Source: Paludibacter sp.
GTDB taxonomy: Bacteria; Bacteroidota; Bacteroidia; Bacteroidales; Paludibacteraceae
NCBI GenBank assembly: GCA_010365115.1
Contig: JAAFGX010000001.1
Span: forward strand, 62,001 to 126,000
Direction of reading: 5' to 3'
DNA: 64,000 bases
Numbering within the stretch: the stretch's first letter is position 1; each line of letters opens with the position of its first letter. A program made the position numbers and the translations under genes. The notes beneath the pieces are model-generated. The model did no database searches, had not been told where the DNA came from, and worked only from the letters and a program-made list of their open reading frames with translations. Shown piece by piece: positions 27,054-35,787 of the stretch.

Positions 27054-27830
27054 TTATTTATAAATGGCATTCAGCACATTAGCAAGTTGCATGCCGCCCC
27101 GATACAACAATTCGTCCAATTTTCCTGAAAAGAAATAAACGTAATGATAATTATTAGTATCTGCTGAATCATAATTATAAATCAAATTTCGAACTGCGTA
27201 GGATGCTTCCACAGATTGTAACATGGTGTATCTTTTGAAATCTGTGTTTTGTGGCTCAAATTTATCCTGTAAATAAATGCTGTATTCCGAATACGACATT
27301 TGCTTGTTATCAAGCATATAACTGTCCCATAAAGAATGAAGGTTAATCGTTTTTCCAAACCATTTTGTTTCCACTTTATTTCCACCCAAATCTTCTTTTC
27401 GTCCTAGATGCATTGGTTGATGCAAATCTGCAACAAAATGAACCAGAAACTTCAGTGCTTCAACATCACTTCTATCTTTATTTAAGCGTTGCGATAACGT
27501 ATCGATAGCGAAAAATAAGTGCTCGCCTTCTAATTTTGAGTTGACAAGTAGCATTTTCATGTCGTTTACATTCATCTTGTCGCTTAAGTTTTGATAATGC
27601 CATTGATAGCTGTATGCATATTTTTTATCACTTCGCACTTCATCGGCCCAGGTTGAAGCATAAATGATGCCCTGTTTTCCTAATATTTTGTCCAATTGTT
27701 TTCGTGCTTTTGTAGTCAGATTATGATAGGCAATATCGGCTACAATGCGATGACCTACAGCATCGTAAGCCGAAAGAGTAATGGAGATGCACAATAATGA
27801 CAATGTGATAAAGCGCTTCACGTTTTTCAT
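27054..27830 (-). CDS. Secreted S1/P1-type nuclease
   Basis: 258 aa. The fold binds three zinc ions and cleaves single-stranded DNA, RNA and 3'-phosphates. The signal peptide likely ends ITLSA, leaving YDAVGH as mature N-terminus. Zinc ligands are visible as GH, STWADEVR (Asp), YQWHYQN (His), HFVADLHQPMHLG (His, Asp, His, His) and NLHSLWDSYML (His, Asp). In characterised members the first residue is Trp and its amino group binds zinc; Tyr is predicted here. It probably scavenges nucleotides in the periplasm or outside. It is convergent with the CotH gene. Confidence 0.88.
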   Translation of the reverse strand: MKNVKRFITLSLLCISITLSAYDAVGHRIVADIAYHNLTTKARKQLDKILGKQGIIYASTWADEVRSDKKYAYSYQWHYQNLSDKMNVNDMKMLLVNSKLEGEHLFFAIDTLSQRLNKDRSDVEALKFLVHFVADLHQPMHLGRKEDLGGNKVETKWFGKTINLHSLWDSYMLDNKQMSYSEYSIYLQDKFEPQNTDFKRYTMLQSVEASYAVRNLIYNYDSADTNNYHYVYFFSGKLDELLYRGGMQLANVLNAIYK

Positions 27831-27974
27831 ATAGATATTATCAGTTATAAATTGATTTATTTTTCAACAAAGATAGAATATTTATTCATATTTAATTCAG
27901 TTTAATTTCCATTAAATTTTGAATGTTTAGTACAACTAGCTACTTATTTGTTCGAGTTACGTTACAATTTTATA

Positions 27975-27982
27975 TATCTTTG
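27975..27982 (+). promoter_or_regulatory. -7 element for xerD
   Basis: TATCTTTG matches TAnnTTTG, about 38 nt before the ATG at 28021. A TTTG at 27947-27950 is 24 nt upstream, a little farther than the usual -33 spacing. Confidence 0.6.
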
Positions 27983-28020
27983 TAAGTTAATTGTAAATTC
28001 CTAACTTGAAAATCAGGCAC

Positions 28021-28923
28021 ATGCTTTCAATTTCCGACGATTATCATTTGTATCTGAAACTTGAGAAATCTTTATCGAACAATACGATAGAGGCTTACGA
28101 GCGTGATTTGCAAAAGTTATCAAGTTATTTGGCCGATGCCCATGTGAGTTTTGAGGAAGCTACGATGGCAGTTTTACGCGATTTTATTATTGAAATTAGT
28201 AGTTTGGGCATTCATCCCCGTTCACAGGCACGTATTTTATCGAGCATAAAATCATTTTATCATTTTCTGATTTATAGAAATATTCTAGACAATGATCCGA
28301 CCGAATTGCTTGAAAGCCCCAAAATTGGGTTGCGGCTGCCGGAAGTTTTATCTCTAAGGGAAATAGATGAAATTGTAGCGGCTATTGATCTTTCGAAGCC
28401 TGAAGGTCAGCGGAATAAAACAATTATTGAAGTGCTGTATGGTTCAGGTCTGCGTGTATCCGAACTGATTGGACTGCAACTTTCAAAACTGTATATTGAA
28501 GAAGGATATATGTTGGTGGAAGGTAAAGGAAGTAAACAACGGCTGGTTCCGTTGTCATCTCAAGCCCTTAAACAGATTGAATTGTGGAAAATTGATCGAA
28601 ATATCCTGAATATTAAAAAAGGCCAGGAGGATTTGTTATTTCTAAATAGAAGAGGAATGAAACTCACTCGTGATATGATTTTCAAAATTGTAAAAGATCT
28701 TGCCATAATGGCCGGAATTCGAAAAAACGTGAGTCCGCATACTTTCCGCCATTCATTTGCTACGCATTTGCTCGAAAACGGAGCCAATCTGCGTGCCATT
28801 CAACAATTGTTGGGGCATGAATCTATTACAACAACCGAACTTTACACACACATGGATGTGCATTTTCTGAGAAAAACCGTGTTGGATTGTCATCCGTTTT
28901 ATAAGAAAAAACTGTCTGACTAA
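28021..28923 (+). CDS. xerD: Site-specific tyrosine recombinase XerD
   Basis: 300 aa from ATG 28021 (MLSISDDYHLYLKLE). A TTG five codons upstream is less likely. XerC/D resolve chromosome dimers at dif. N-terminal SAM-like core-binding domain (about 5-90), then the catalytic domain with Arg in YGSGLRVSEL, Lys in VEGKGSKQR, the box HTFRHSFATHLLE, GHESI and the nucleophile Tyr in TTTELYTH. No att sites or phage genes lie nearby, so this is the housekeeping enzyme, not an element integrase. Confidence 0.93.
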   Translation: MLSISDDYHLYLKLEKSLSNNTIEAYERDLQKLSSYLADAHVSFEEATMAVLRDFIIEISSLGIHPRSQARILSSIKSFYHFLIYRNILDNDPTELLESPKIGLRLPEVLSLREIDEIVAAIDLSKPEGQRNKTIIEVLYGSGLRVSELIGLQLSKLYIEEGYMLVEGKGSKQRLVPLSSQALKQIELWKIDRNILNIKKGQEDLLFLNRRGMKLTRDMIFKIVKDLAIMAGIRKNVSPHTFRHSFATHLLENGANLRAIQQLLGHESITTTELYTHMDVHFLRKTVLDCHPFYKKKLSD

Positions 28924-28977
28924 TCAAAAATTATTGCTAGAAATTGCGATATTCAAGAATAATCTTTTGATTTTAAT
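28923..28977 (+). terminator. Weak hairpin after xerD
   Basis: ATCAAAA-ATTATT pairs with AATAATCTTTTGAT across a 22-nt loop with a small bulge, and a short T stretch follows. It is AT-only and therefore weak. Confidence 0.4.
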
Positions 28978-29019
28978 ATATTTATCTTGTTTGTATTTTA
29001 CCTTTTATCATCAATTTCA

Positions 29020-31422
29020 TTGAAAACAAAGAATATAAAATTATTAGTTCTTAGTTTGTTGATTTTACTATCGGCATTTATAAATTTGTCCGCTCAAGAA
29101 ACCACAGTTGTAGGCCAGGTTTTAAATAAAGTTGATAAAAGTCCGATCTCCAATGTGAGTATTTATTATAAAAACTCAACTGTTGGCACTAAGAGCGATG
29201 ACGAAGGATATTTTATGATTCGAACGAACGGAAATTACAAAACACTTGTGTTTTCGGCAGTGGGATTTAGGAATACTGAAATTCATATAAAGCCTGGTCA
29301 GAGTATTGGAACTCAAATTGAATTGGACGAAGAAAATATGCTGCTTCAGGAAGTATTTGTGATTCCGGGAGCAAATCCGGCATTGATAATGATGAGAAAG
29401 ATGCGCTTGTTAAGATCTGAAAATGATGCGAGTCGGCACTCTGAATACAAAATGAAAAGTACAGAGCAAAATTTGGTATTACTGAATAAACTTACTCAAC
29501 GTTCAATCAGTAAACGCCTTTTTAATCAGCTAAGAAAAGGTTCATTAAGCAGTTCTGATTCGGCATTAGTACTCCCACTTTACATGACCGAGTCCAACTT
29601 TTTGATTACAGCAGGTAAAAAAGAACAACTTTCGAAAAACACCTTTACTTCACCTGACTTTGGAGAAAAAATAATTGAGAAATTAGTTGGCGAAATGGAT
29701 GTTCAGTTAAATTTCTACGAAAACGCAATTACAGTTTTTGGGAAAAGTCTTGTAAGTCCACTTTCTAGTGTAGGTAATGCGTATTACAATTATTACTTGG
29801 CGGATAGTTTAAAAACAACTACCGGCAAGCAATATGAAATTCATTTCCGAACAAAAAATTCAAAGAATCTGGCGTTTAATGGTCTGTTTTTAGTAGACTC
29901 GTCAAGTTATGCTTTGACAGGTATTGAAGCCGAATTGCCTGTTCAGGCCAATATAAATTTCATTCGTAATTTACACATTTCCCAAAAATTCTCACTTCAG
30001 TCCAATAATTATTGGTTCCCACAATTTGAAGAAATGGCTTTAAATATGAATTACGAATTGCTGGCTGATAGTTTGCATCAGAAACCAGAAATTTTTGTAA
30101 AACGCAGTGCCACTTTTCAGTTTACGGATACATTAACTGTAAAATCTGACAATTTTGCACAAAGTGATTATACTCAAACCAACCTAAATGACAAACTAAA
30201 GGATTTGAACAACACACCTATTTTGCGAACTGCTAAATGGATAGCCGATGTGATCTTTACCGGCTATATTCCTGTTGGGAAAATTGATATTGGGAAAATT
30301 CAACAAACGATACGGATAACTGATATTGAAGGCTTACGCATGACATTACCTTTAAGAACAAATGAAAAATTGTGGAAAAATATTTCGCTAGGTGGTTTTG
30401 TTGGTTATGGTTTTAAAAATAATATTGTCAAATATTCAGGGCAGGCTCAATTTAAAATTCCGGGAGAAAAACGTCGGGTTTTAAGTTTTAATTACACCGA
30501 TGATTATCGACGTATCGACTACAACTATAATGGTTTTATGTTTCGTGAGAATCCCTTGGTGACAGGCGATGAAGATATTTCCAGTTCTGTTTTTGGTTTG
30601 CGGTCGGCAGGAAAAATGAGCGAAAGAAATGAATACTCAATTTCATTTACCAACGAATGGAATGCGGATATTGAAAGCATTTTCTTTGTTCGTTCCAATA
30701 AGTTAATAGCCAATAATTCATTACCTCTGTTGTTGAACGGTATAAATGCAGTTTCGTTTTTGCAACAACAATCGGCCACATTTACCACTCGTTATTCATT
30801 CGGCGAAAAAACCTACGACGATCACATGCAACGCATTTATATTGCTAACAAAAAGCCTGTTATCTACAGCATTATAGAAGTTGGAAGATATCAATTTGGC
30901 AATCAATTAGGGAAATATGGAAAAATCATGGCATCAATGAAACATCTTGCCAATCTAGGTTTTGCAGAATTAAATTACAATGCCGAAGCAGGAATTGTAA
31001 TTGGGAATGTCCCCTACCCCTTGCTCGAAATTCCTTCGGGTAGCGAAACGGGCGGTTATAGCACCTATCAATTCAACATGATGAATTACATGGAATATGC
31101 GGCTGATAAATATATAAATCTTCATTCAGAATTGACCTTTAATGGACAACTTATGAATCAGATTCCACTTATTAAACATCTTAATTTACGCGAAATATGC
31201 TCGTTCAATATTTCGTATGGTGGTTTGAGAGATGCGCACAAATCACTTCTCGATTTTCCGGCATATTTAAATCCTTTATCAAAACCATACATGGAAGTTG
31301 GAGTTGGGTTTTCGAATATTTTCAAGATTTTTACGCTTCAATCGGTTTGGCGACTCACCGATTTGAATCATCCAGAGGTTTCACCCTGGGGATTAAGAGG
31401 ATGTTTAAGATTAAGTTTTTAG
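29020..31422 (+). CDS. DUF5686 outer-membrane protein with CarboxypepD-like domain
   Basis: 800 aa if started at TTG 29020, which gives a standard signal peptide (MKTKNIKLLVLSLLILLSA, then SAQ). No ATG is available nearby, and the frame also extends to a TTG at 28987. Residues about 28-115 form a carboxypeptidase-regulatory-like domain (VVGQVLNKVDKSPISNVSI). The rest is the DUF5686 region, starting near FVIPGANPALIMMRKM and continuing into a probable beta-barrel whose C-terminus ends in LRLSF, aromatic as in outer-membrane proteins. Function unknown; widespread in Bacteroidota. No partner gene is adjacent. Confidence 0.8.
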   Translation: MKTKNIKLLVLSLLILLSAFINLSAQETTVVGQVLNKVDKSPISNVSIYYKNSTVGTKSDDEGYFMIRTNGNYKTLVFSAVGFRNTEIHIKPGQSIGTQIELDEENMLLQEVFVIPGANPALIMMRKMRLLRSENDASRHSEYKMKSTEQNLVLLNKLTQRSISKRLFNQLRKGSLSSSDSALVLPLYMTESNFLITAGKKEQLSKNTFTSPDFGEKIIEKLVGEMDVQLNFYENAITVFGKSLVSPLSSVGNAYYNYYLADSLKTTTGKQYEIHFRTKNSKNLAFNGLFLVDSSSYALTGIEAELPVQANINFIRNLHISQKFSLQSNNYWFPQFEEMALNMNYELLADSLHQKPEIFVKRSATFQFTDTLTVKSDNFAQSDYTQTNLNDKLKDLNNTPILRTAKWIADVIFTGYIPVGKIDIGKIQQTIRITDIEGLRMTLPLRTNEKLWKNISLGGFVGYGFKNNIVKYSGQAQFKIPGEKRRVLSFNYTDDYRRIDYNYNGFMFRENPLVTGDEDISSSVFGLRSAGKMSERNEYSISFTNEWNADIESIFFVRSNKLIANNSLPLLLNGINAVSFLQQQSATFTTRYSFGEKTYDDHMQRIYIANKKPVIYSIIEVGRYQFGNQLGKYGKIMASMKHLANLGFAELNYNAEAGIVIGNVPYPLLEIPSGSETGGYSTYQFNMMNYMEYAADKYINLHSELTFNGQLMNQIPLIKHLNLREICSFNISYGGLRDAHKSLLDFPAYLNPLSKPYMEVGVGFSNIFKIFTLQSVWRLTDLNHPEVSPWGLRGCLRLSF

Positions 31423-31505
31423 CAAAAAAAAGATGACTTAAGACATTTAATTCAAAATACAACAAAATTATTAATTGTTCATTATTAAATTTTAATAACT
31501 TATTC

Positions 31506-31513
31506 TATCTTTG
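31506..31513 (+). promoter_or_regulatory. -7 element for proC
   Basis: TATCTTTG matches TAnnTTTG, 49 nt before the proC start. No good -33 element at the right distance. Confidence 0.55.
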
Positions 31514-31562
31514 TGTTTAATAATCAAATCTACCAAAAAACGTTATTACAAACTTTATAATT

Positions 31563-32363
31563 ATGGAAACAAGTAACATTCAAATTGCCATTATCGGAGC
31601 CGGAAATATGGGCGGAGCTATTGCACGCGGCTTGTCAAAAGGAACGCTGGTACAATCGAAAAATATTAGGATAAGTGATATTTCGCAAACAAATTTGGAT
31701 GCCATAAAGGCATTTGCACCAGAAATTACAATTAGTAATTCAAACAGGGACATTATAAAAGATGCTGATATTATCATTTTGGCGGTGAAGCCGTGGCTGG
31801 TTCATTCTATTACTGAAGAGTTGGAAAATAAATTCGATTACAAAAAACAAATAGTAGTTTCTATTGCAGCTGGTGTTGAATTCAATCAGCTTGCAAAATT
31901 TCTAAATACCGATGCTACTCTTTTCCGAGTTATTCCGAATACAGCAATCGATGTATTACAAAGTGCTTCTACCATCTCATCGTTCAATGCAACTAAAGAA
32001 CAGGAAGATTTAATCATTACATTATTTTCAGAATTAGGCAAAGCGTTTTTAGTTCCCGAAAATCAGTTAAATGCGTATATGTCACTCTCATCGTGCGGAA
32101 TTGCGTATGCATTCCGTTATATTCGCGCTGCCGTAGAAGGCGGTGTGGAGATGGGAATTTATCCAAATATTGCTAAAGATGTGGTAATACAAACTTTGCG
32201 TGGTGCTATCGATTTGTTGGAAGCAAACAACTCTCACCCTGAAGTGGAAATTGACAAAGTAACTACGCCTGGAGGAATTACTATTAAAGGTTTGAACGAA
32301 ATGGAGGCAAATGGATTTACTAATGCGGTGATTAAAGGGTTGAAAGCTTCGCATTTGAAATAA
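31563..32363 (+). CDS. proC: Pyrroline-5-carboxylate reductase
   Basis: 266 aa. Last step of proline synthesis, using NAD(P)H. The Rossmann motif IAIIGAGNMGGAIARGL is at residues 8-24, and the C-terminal signature region VTTPGGITIKGLNEME is clear. In many Bacteroidales it belongs to the arginine-proline operon; here it is followed by the XRE-cupin regulator and the acyl-CoA synthetase, while argR-GNAT-argG lie 6.6 kb further on. A hairpin repeat begins 2 nt after the stop. Confidence 0.96.
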   Translation: METSNIQIAIIGAGNMGGAIARGLSKGTLVQSKNIRISDISQTNLDAIKAFAPEITISNSNRDIIKDADIIILAVKPWLVHSITEELENKFDYKKQIVVSIAAGVEFNQLAKFLNTDATLFRVIPNTAIDVLQSASTISSFNATKEQEDLIITLFSELGKAFLVPENQLNAYMSLSSCGIAYAFRYIRAAVEGGVEMGIYPNIAKDVVIQTLRGAIDLLEANNSHPEVEIDKVTTPGGITIKGLNEMEANGFTNAVIKGLKASHLK

Positions 32364-32364
32364 C

Positions 32365-32398
32365 CTCACCCCAACCCTCTCCTTGAGGAGAGGGAGTG
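32365..32398. repeat. C-rich palindromic repeat after proC
   Basis: CTCACCCCAACCCTCTCC, TTGA loop and GGAGAGGGAGTG form a stem of 8 perfect pairs (32375-32382 with 32387-32394) with extended outer pairing. It starts 2 nt after the proC stop. This CACCCCAACCCTCTCC hairpin belongs to the same style of element as the CCCCTAA units but has its own sequence. Confidence 0.7.
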
Positions 32399-32419
32399 AA
32401 TATCTTAAATTGATTTACC

Positions 32420-32968
32420 ATGAACATACAAATCAAACAAATAGCAGAACGTCTTCGCGGATTGCGGGATGCGCTGGACTTGACCATAAGCCAGGCTGCC
32501 GAAAAATGCGGAATTTCCGAAGTTGAATATACCCGATATGAATCTGGAAATTCTGATATTCCGCTCAGTTTTATTTGTGAAGTGGCACAAGTTTTTGGAG
32601 TAGAAACTACAGCGTTAATTTCAGGGAATGATCCTCATTCGCTGGCATATTTCCTTACCCGTAAAGGAAATGGAGCAACTGTTGAACGGACAAAAGCATA
32701 TAAATACCAATCGTTGGCACAAGGTTTTCGTCATGCTAATGCAGAGCCTTTTGAAGTTACAGTAGAACCCAATGATAAACCATTTCATCTCAATTCTCAT
32801 TCGGGACAGGAGTTTAATTTTATACTTGAAGGAACTGTGCAACTTCAAATTGCAGGTAATAATATTGTATTGAACGAGGGCGACAGTATCTATTTTGATG
32901 CTAACAAACCACACGGAATGAAAGCACTGAACGGAAAAAATGTACGTTTTCTAGCTGTGATTATATAA
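32420..32968 (+). CDS. XRE-family regulator with cupin sensor domain
   Basis: 182 aa. N-terminal helix-turn-helix (about residues 6-62: IAERLRGLRDALDLTISQAA, CGISEVEYTRYESG). The C-terminal cupin domain (about 105-182) contains HSGQEFNFILEG and GDSIYFDANKPHGMKA, which may bind a small ligand or metal. This type is usually found before an AMP-forming acyl-CoA synthetase, as here, and probably controls it in response to an organic acid or amino-acid-derived metabolite (inference). Confidence 0.88.
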   Translation: MNIQIKQIAERLRGLRDALDLTISQAAEKCGISEVEYTRYESGNSDIPLSFICEVAQVFGVETTALISGNDPHSLAYFLTRKGNGATVERTKAYKYQSLAQGFRHANAEPFEVTVEPNDKPFHLNSHSGQEFNFILEGTVQLQIAGNNIVLNEGDSIYFDANKPHGMKALNGKNVRFLAVII

Positions 32969-32972
32969 TTTT

Positions 32973-33044
32973 AACCACATAGAAGCACATAGTTATATAG
33001 TAACACTTAGTAATTCTTATGTAACTATGAGCTACTATGTGGTT
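32973..33044. repeat. AACCACATAG inverted-repeat element
   Basis: A 72-bp near-palindrome. The left arm AACCACATAGAAGCACATAG, continuing TTA, pairs with the right arm TAACTATGAGCTACTATG, continuing TGGTT, with two mismatches over 23 bp. The AT-rich loop is about 26 nt. It begins 5 nt after the regulator stop and has no coding content. Confidence 0.85.
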
Positions 33045-33191
33045 GATTTTAATTTGTCACAAAAAATATTTACACCTTAATTCATAATTTCATACCAAAT
33101 AGTTCAGTTTTATCCCTCTTATTTGTAGAATTAAAGCTTCTGATATTACTTTGCAGAGCAAAATCAGAATAGCTCACACAAAAAATTACTT

Positions 33192-34850
33192 ATGTTAGAA
33201 AAGTATCTTCAACAAACTGAATTTAAAGACTTTGACGATTTCAAAGCCAATTATAAACTTTTAGTTCCCGATAATTTTAATTTTGCCTATGATGTAGTGG
33301 ATGAATGGGCAACCAAAGAACCCAATAAACGAGCCTTGTTATGGACAAATGATCAGGGCGAATGTAGGGAATTTACATTTGGTGAAATTAAAAAATACAG
33401 CGATCAGGCTGCTTCCTATTTTCAAAGCCTGGGTATAAAAAAAGGCGATATCGTGATGGCAATTCTCAAACGTCGTTTCGAGTTTTGGTTTACAATTTTA
33501 GCGTTGCATAAAATTGGTGCTGTCATTATTCCTGCCACTCATTTATTGACTAAAAAAGATTTGGTTTACCGAAATAATGCTGCTGATATTAAGGCTATAA
33601 TTGCTGTTGGCGAAGAAATTATTATCAATCATATTAACGATTCAATCTACGAATCGCCAAGTGTGGAACTGTTGATTTCTGTTGGTCCGATTGTCCCGGA
33701 AAACTGGTGCAATTTCCACAAAGGAATAGAAAATGCTCAACCATTTACTCCCATTGTCAATGTAAATAAAAACGATGATCCGCTCATCATTAGTTTCACT
33801 TCCGGCACCACAGGGAATCCGAAAATGGTTTTGCTGGATTGTGTTTATCCGTTGGCACATATTATTACAGCAAAATATTGGCACAATTTACGCGAAGATA
33901 GTTTGCACCTCACTATTGCCGATACTGGTTGGTTGAAAGCTGTCTGGGGGAAATTGTACGGACAGTGGATTGTTGGCGCATGTGTTTTTGTGTACGATCA
34001 TGAGAAATTTACTCCGGCAGCTATGTTGGAAATGATTCAGAAATATCGAATTACTTCACTCTGCGCACCTCCAACTATTTTCCGCTTTTTGATTCGTGAA
34101 GATCTTTCCAACTATGATCTATCCTCTTTGGAATATTGCACTATTGCCGGCGAAGCCTTGAATCCTGCTGTTTACGAGCAGTTTTTAAAATTGACAGGTA
34201 TAAAATTAAAGGAGGGTTACGGACAAAGTGAAACAACGTTATCGTTGTTTACTTCGCCCTGGACAAATCCAAAACCAGGATCAATGGGATTAATAAATCC
34301 ACATTACGATGTCGATTTGCTGACCGCCGAAGGTCGTGTGGCAGAGGTGGGTGAGCAGGGACAAATTGTAATTCGCACAGACAAGCATTATCCTGTAGGA
34401 CTTTTTAAAGGATATTACCGCAATGCAGCGCTCACAAACGAAGCATGGCACGATAATATTTATTATACCGGCGATGTAGCTTGGCGAGATGAAGACGGTT
34501 ATTTTTGGTTTGTTGGTCGTGCTGATGATGTGATTAAAAGTTCGGGTTATAGAATTGGACCGTTTGAAGTTGAAAGTGCACTAATGACTCATCCCGCAGT
34601 GGTAGAATGTGCTGTTACAGGAGTTCCCGATGAAATCCGTGGGCAACTTGTAAAGGCAACTATTATTCTTTCGAAAGAATACAAAGATAGAGCAGGAGAT
34701 GAATTGGTGAAAGAAATTCAGGAACATGTAAAAACAGTTACTGCTCCTTACAAATATCCAAGAATGATAGAGTTTGTGGACGCTTTGCCAAAAACAATCA
34801 GTGGTAAAATTCGAAGAACTGAAATTAGAGAAAAAGACAGTAAAAATTGA
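33192..34850 (+). CDS. AMP-forming acyl-CoA synthetase (medium-chain/aryl type)
   Basis: 552 aa, ANL superfamily. It activates a carboxylic acid with ATP to the acyl-AMP and then the CoA thioester. Motifs: A3 SFTSGTTGNPK at about residues 200-210, A5 GYGQSETT (about 343-350), A7 YYTGDVA, A8 FVGRADDVIKSSGYRIGP and the C-terminal adenylation lysine in PKTISGKIRR. It resembles ACSM or benzoate-CoA ligase-like enzymes more than acetyl-CoA synthetase. The acid is unknown. The upstream XRE-cupin gene is its probable regulator. Confidence 0.88.
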   Translation: MLEKYLQQTEFKDFDDFKANYKLLVPDNFNFAYDVVDEWATKEPNKRALLWTNDQGECREFTFGEIKKYSDQAASYFQSLGIKKGDIVMAILKRRFEFWFTILALHKIGAVIIPATHLLTKKDLVYRNNAADIKAIIAVGEEIIINHINDSIYESPSVELLISVGPIVPENWCNFHKGIENAQPFTPIVNVNKNDDPLIISFTSGTTGNPKMVLLDCVYPLAHIITAKYWHNLREDSLHLTIADTGWLKAVWGKLYGQWIVGACVFVYDHEKFTPAAMLEMIQKYRITSLCAPPTIFRFLIREDLSNYDLSSLEYCTIAGEALNPAVYEQFLKLTGIKLKEGYGQSETTLSLFTSPWTNPKPGSMGLINPHYDVDLLTAEGRVAEVGEQGQIVIRTDKHYPVGLFKGYYRNAALTNEAWHDNIYYTGDVAWRDEDGYFWFVGRADDVIKSSGYRIGPFEVESALMTHPAVVECAVTGVPDEIRGQLVKATIILSKEYKDRAGDELVKEIQEHVKTVTAPYKYPRMIEFVDALPKTISGKIRRTEIREKDSKN

Positions 34851-34866
34851 GAATCAATCGATTTGT

Positions 34867-34902
34867 AAAAAGAGAGGAAAAGAAATCTTCCTCTCTTTTT
34901 TG
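34867..34902 (+). terminator. Terminator of the acyl-CoA synthetase gene
   Basis: AAAAAGAGAGGAA pairs with TTCCTCTCTTTTT across an 8-nt loop, with the T tract forming part of the stem end. It lies 17 nt after the stop. Confidence 0.85.
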
Positions 34903-34945
34903 GATTTATATTCAAATATTTGCACTGTTTGATTGAAAAAAGCAT

Positions 34946-34953
34946 TATTTTTG
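34946..34953 (+). promoter_or_regulatory. -7 element for upp
   Basis: TATTTTTG matches TAnnTTTG, 18 nt before the upp ATG. Confidence 0.5.
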
Positions 34954-34971
34954 TTCAAAAATACAACATAA

Positions 34972-35625
34972 ATGAAAATCATAAATTTAGCGGAAAATAA
35001 TTCCATTCTGAAACATTACATTAAAGAAATACGATCCGTAAAAATTCAAAAAGATTCCATGCGTTTTCGTCGGAATATGGAGCGAATTGGCGAGATAATG
35101 GCCTATGAGATAAGTAAAACCATGCGTTACAAGGCGGAAGATGTGAAAACTCCGCTAGGCATCTCAAGCACTGAAGTAATTGACGAAAAAATTGTGATTG
35201 CCACCATTCTTCGAGCAGGATTGCCGTTTCATACCGGATTTCTGAATTACTTTGATGGTGCTGAAAATGCATTTGTGTCAGCTTATCGAAAATACAAGGA
35301 TGCGCTAAAATTTGATATTTACATTGAATATATCGCATCACCAAATCTGGATGGTAAAACTTTGATTATTACCGATCCGATGCTGGCAACCGGAGGTTCA
35401 ATGGAATTGGCTTACGGCGCATTGCTTACCAAGGGGAAACCGGCTCACATTCATATTGCAACGGTTATTTCCAGTCAGGTGGCGATTGATTATGTGGCTT
35501 CACATTTCCCTGATGCTAAAACCACCGTTTGGGCAGCAGCAATAGATCCTGAACTGAACGAACATTCATATATTATTCCGGGACTGGGTGATGCAGGTGA
35601 TTTGGCGTATGGTGAGAAATTATAG
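34972..35625 (+). CDS. upp: Uracil phosphoribosyltransferase
   Basis: 217 aa. Pyrimidine salvage: uracil and PRPP to UMP. The PRPP-binding loop DPMLATGGSM (about residues 137-146) and the C-terminal uracil-binding region YIIPGLGDAGDLAYG are intact. It is a single gene between two terminators. Confidence 0.95.
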   Translation: MKIINLAENNSILKHYIKEIRSVKIQKDSMRFRRNMERIGEIMAYEISKTMRYKAEDVKTPLGISSTEVIDEKIVIATILRAGLPFHTGFLNYFDGAENAFVSAYRKYKDALKFDIYIEYIASPNLDGKTLIITDPMLATGGSMELAYGALLTKGKPAHIHIATVISSQVAIDYVASHFPDAKTTVWAAAIDPELNEHSYIIPGLGDAGDLAYGEKL

Positions 35626-35684
35626 TGTTAAAAATTCATTTTTTATACTAATTGGATCACTACATGTGATTCCATGATATTTTT

Positions 35685-35729
35685 ATCGGCTGAACTTTAT
35701 TTTTGAAGTTCAGCCGATATTTTTTTTAT
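35685..35729. terminator. Terminator between upp and uvrA
   Basis: A 13-bp perfect stem (ATCGGCTGAACTT with its complement) with an 8-nt loop, followed on the plus strand by A and a run of eight T. It stops upp. uvrA converges on it and could use the same hairpin with a shorter T stretch. Confidence 0.88.
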
Positions 35730-35787
35730 CAATAAGCCAATATAAATATTGTGAAAACAATGATATTCAACACTTTGCATTTAGTAT

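Noticed and set aside
28021-28923. XerD as the integrase of a mobile element
   Set aside because: It matches housekeeping XerD in length and motifs, and no attachment repeats, relaxase or phage genes are nearby.
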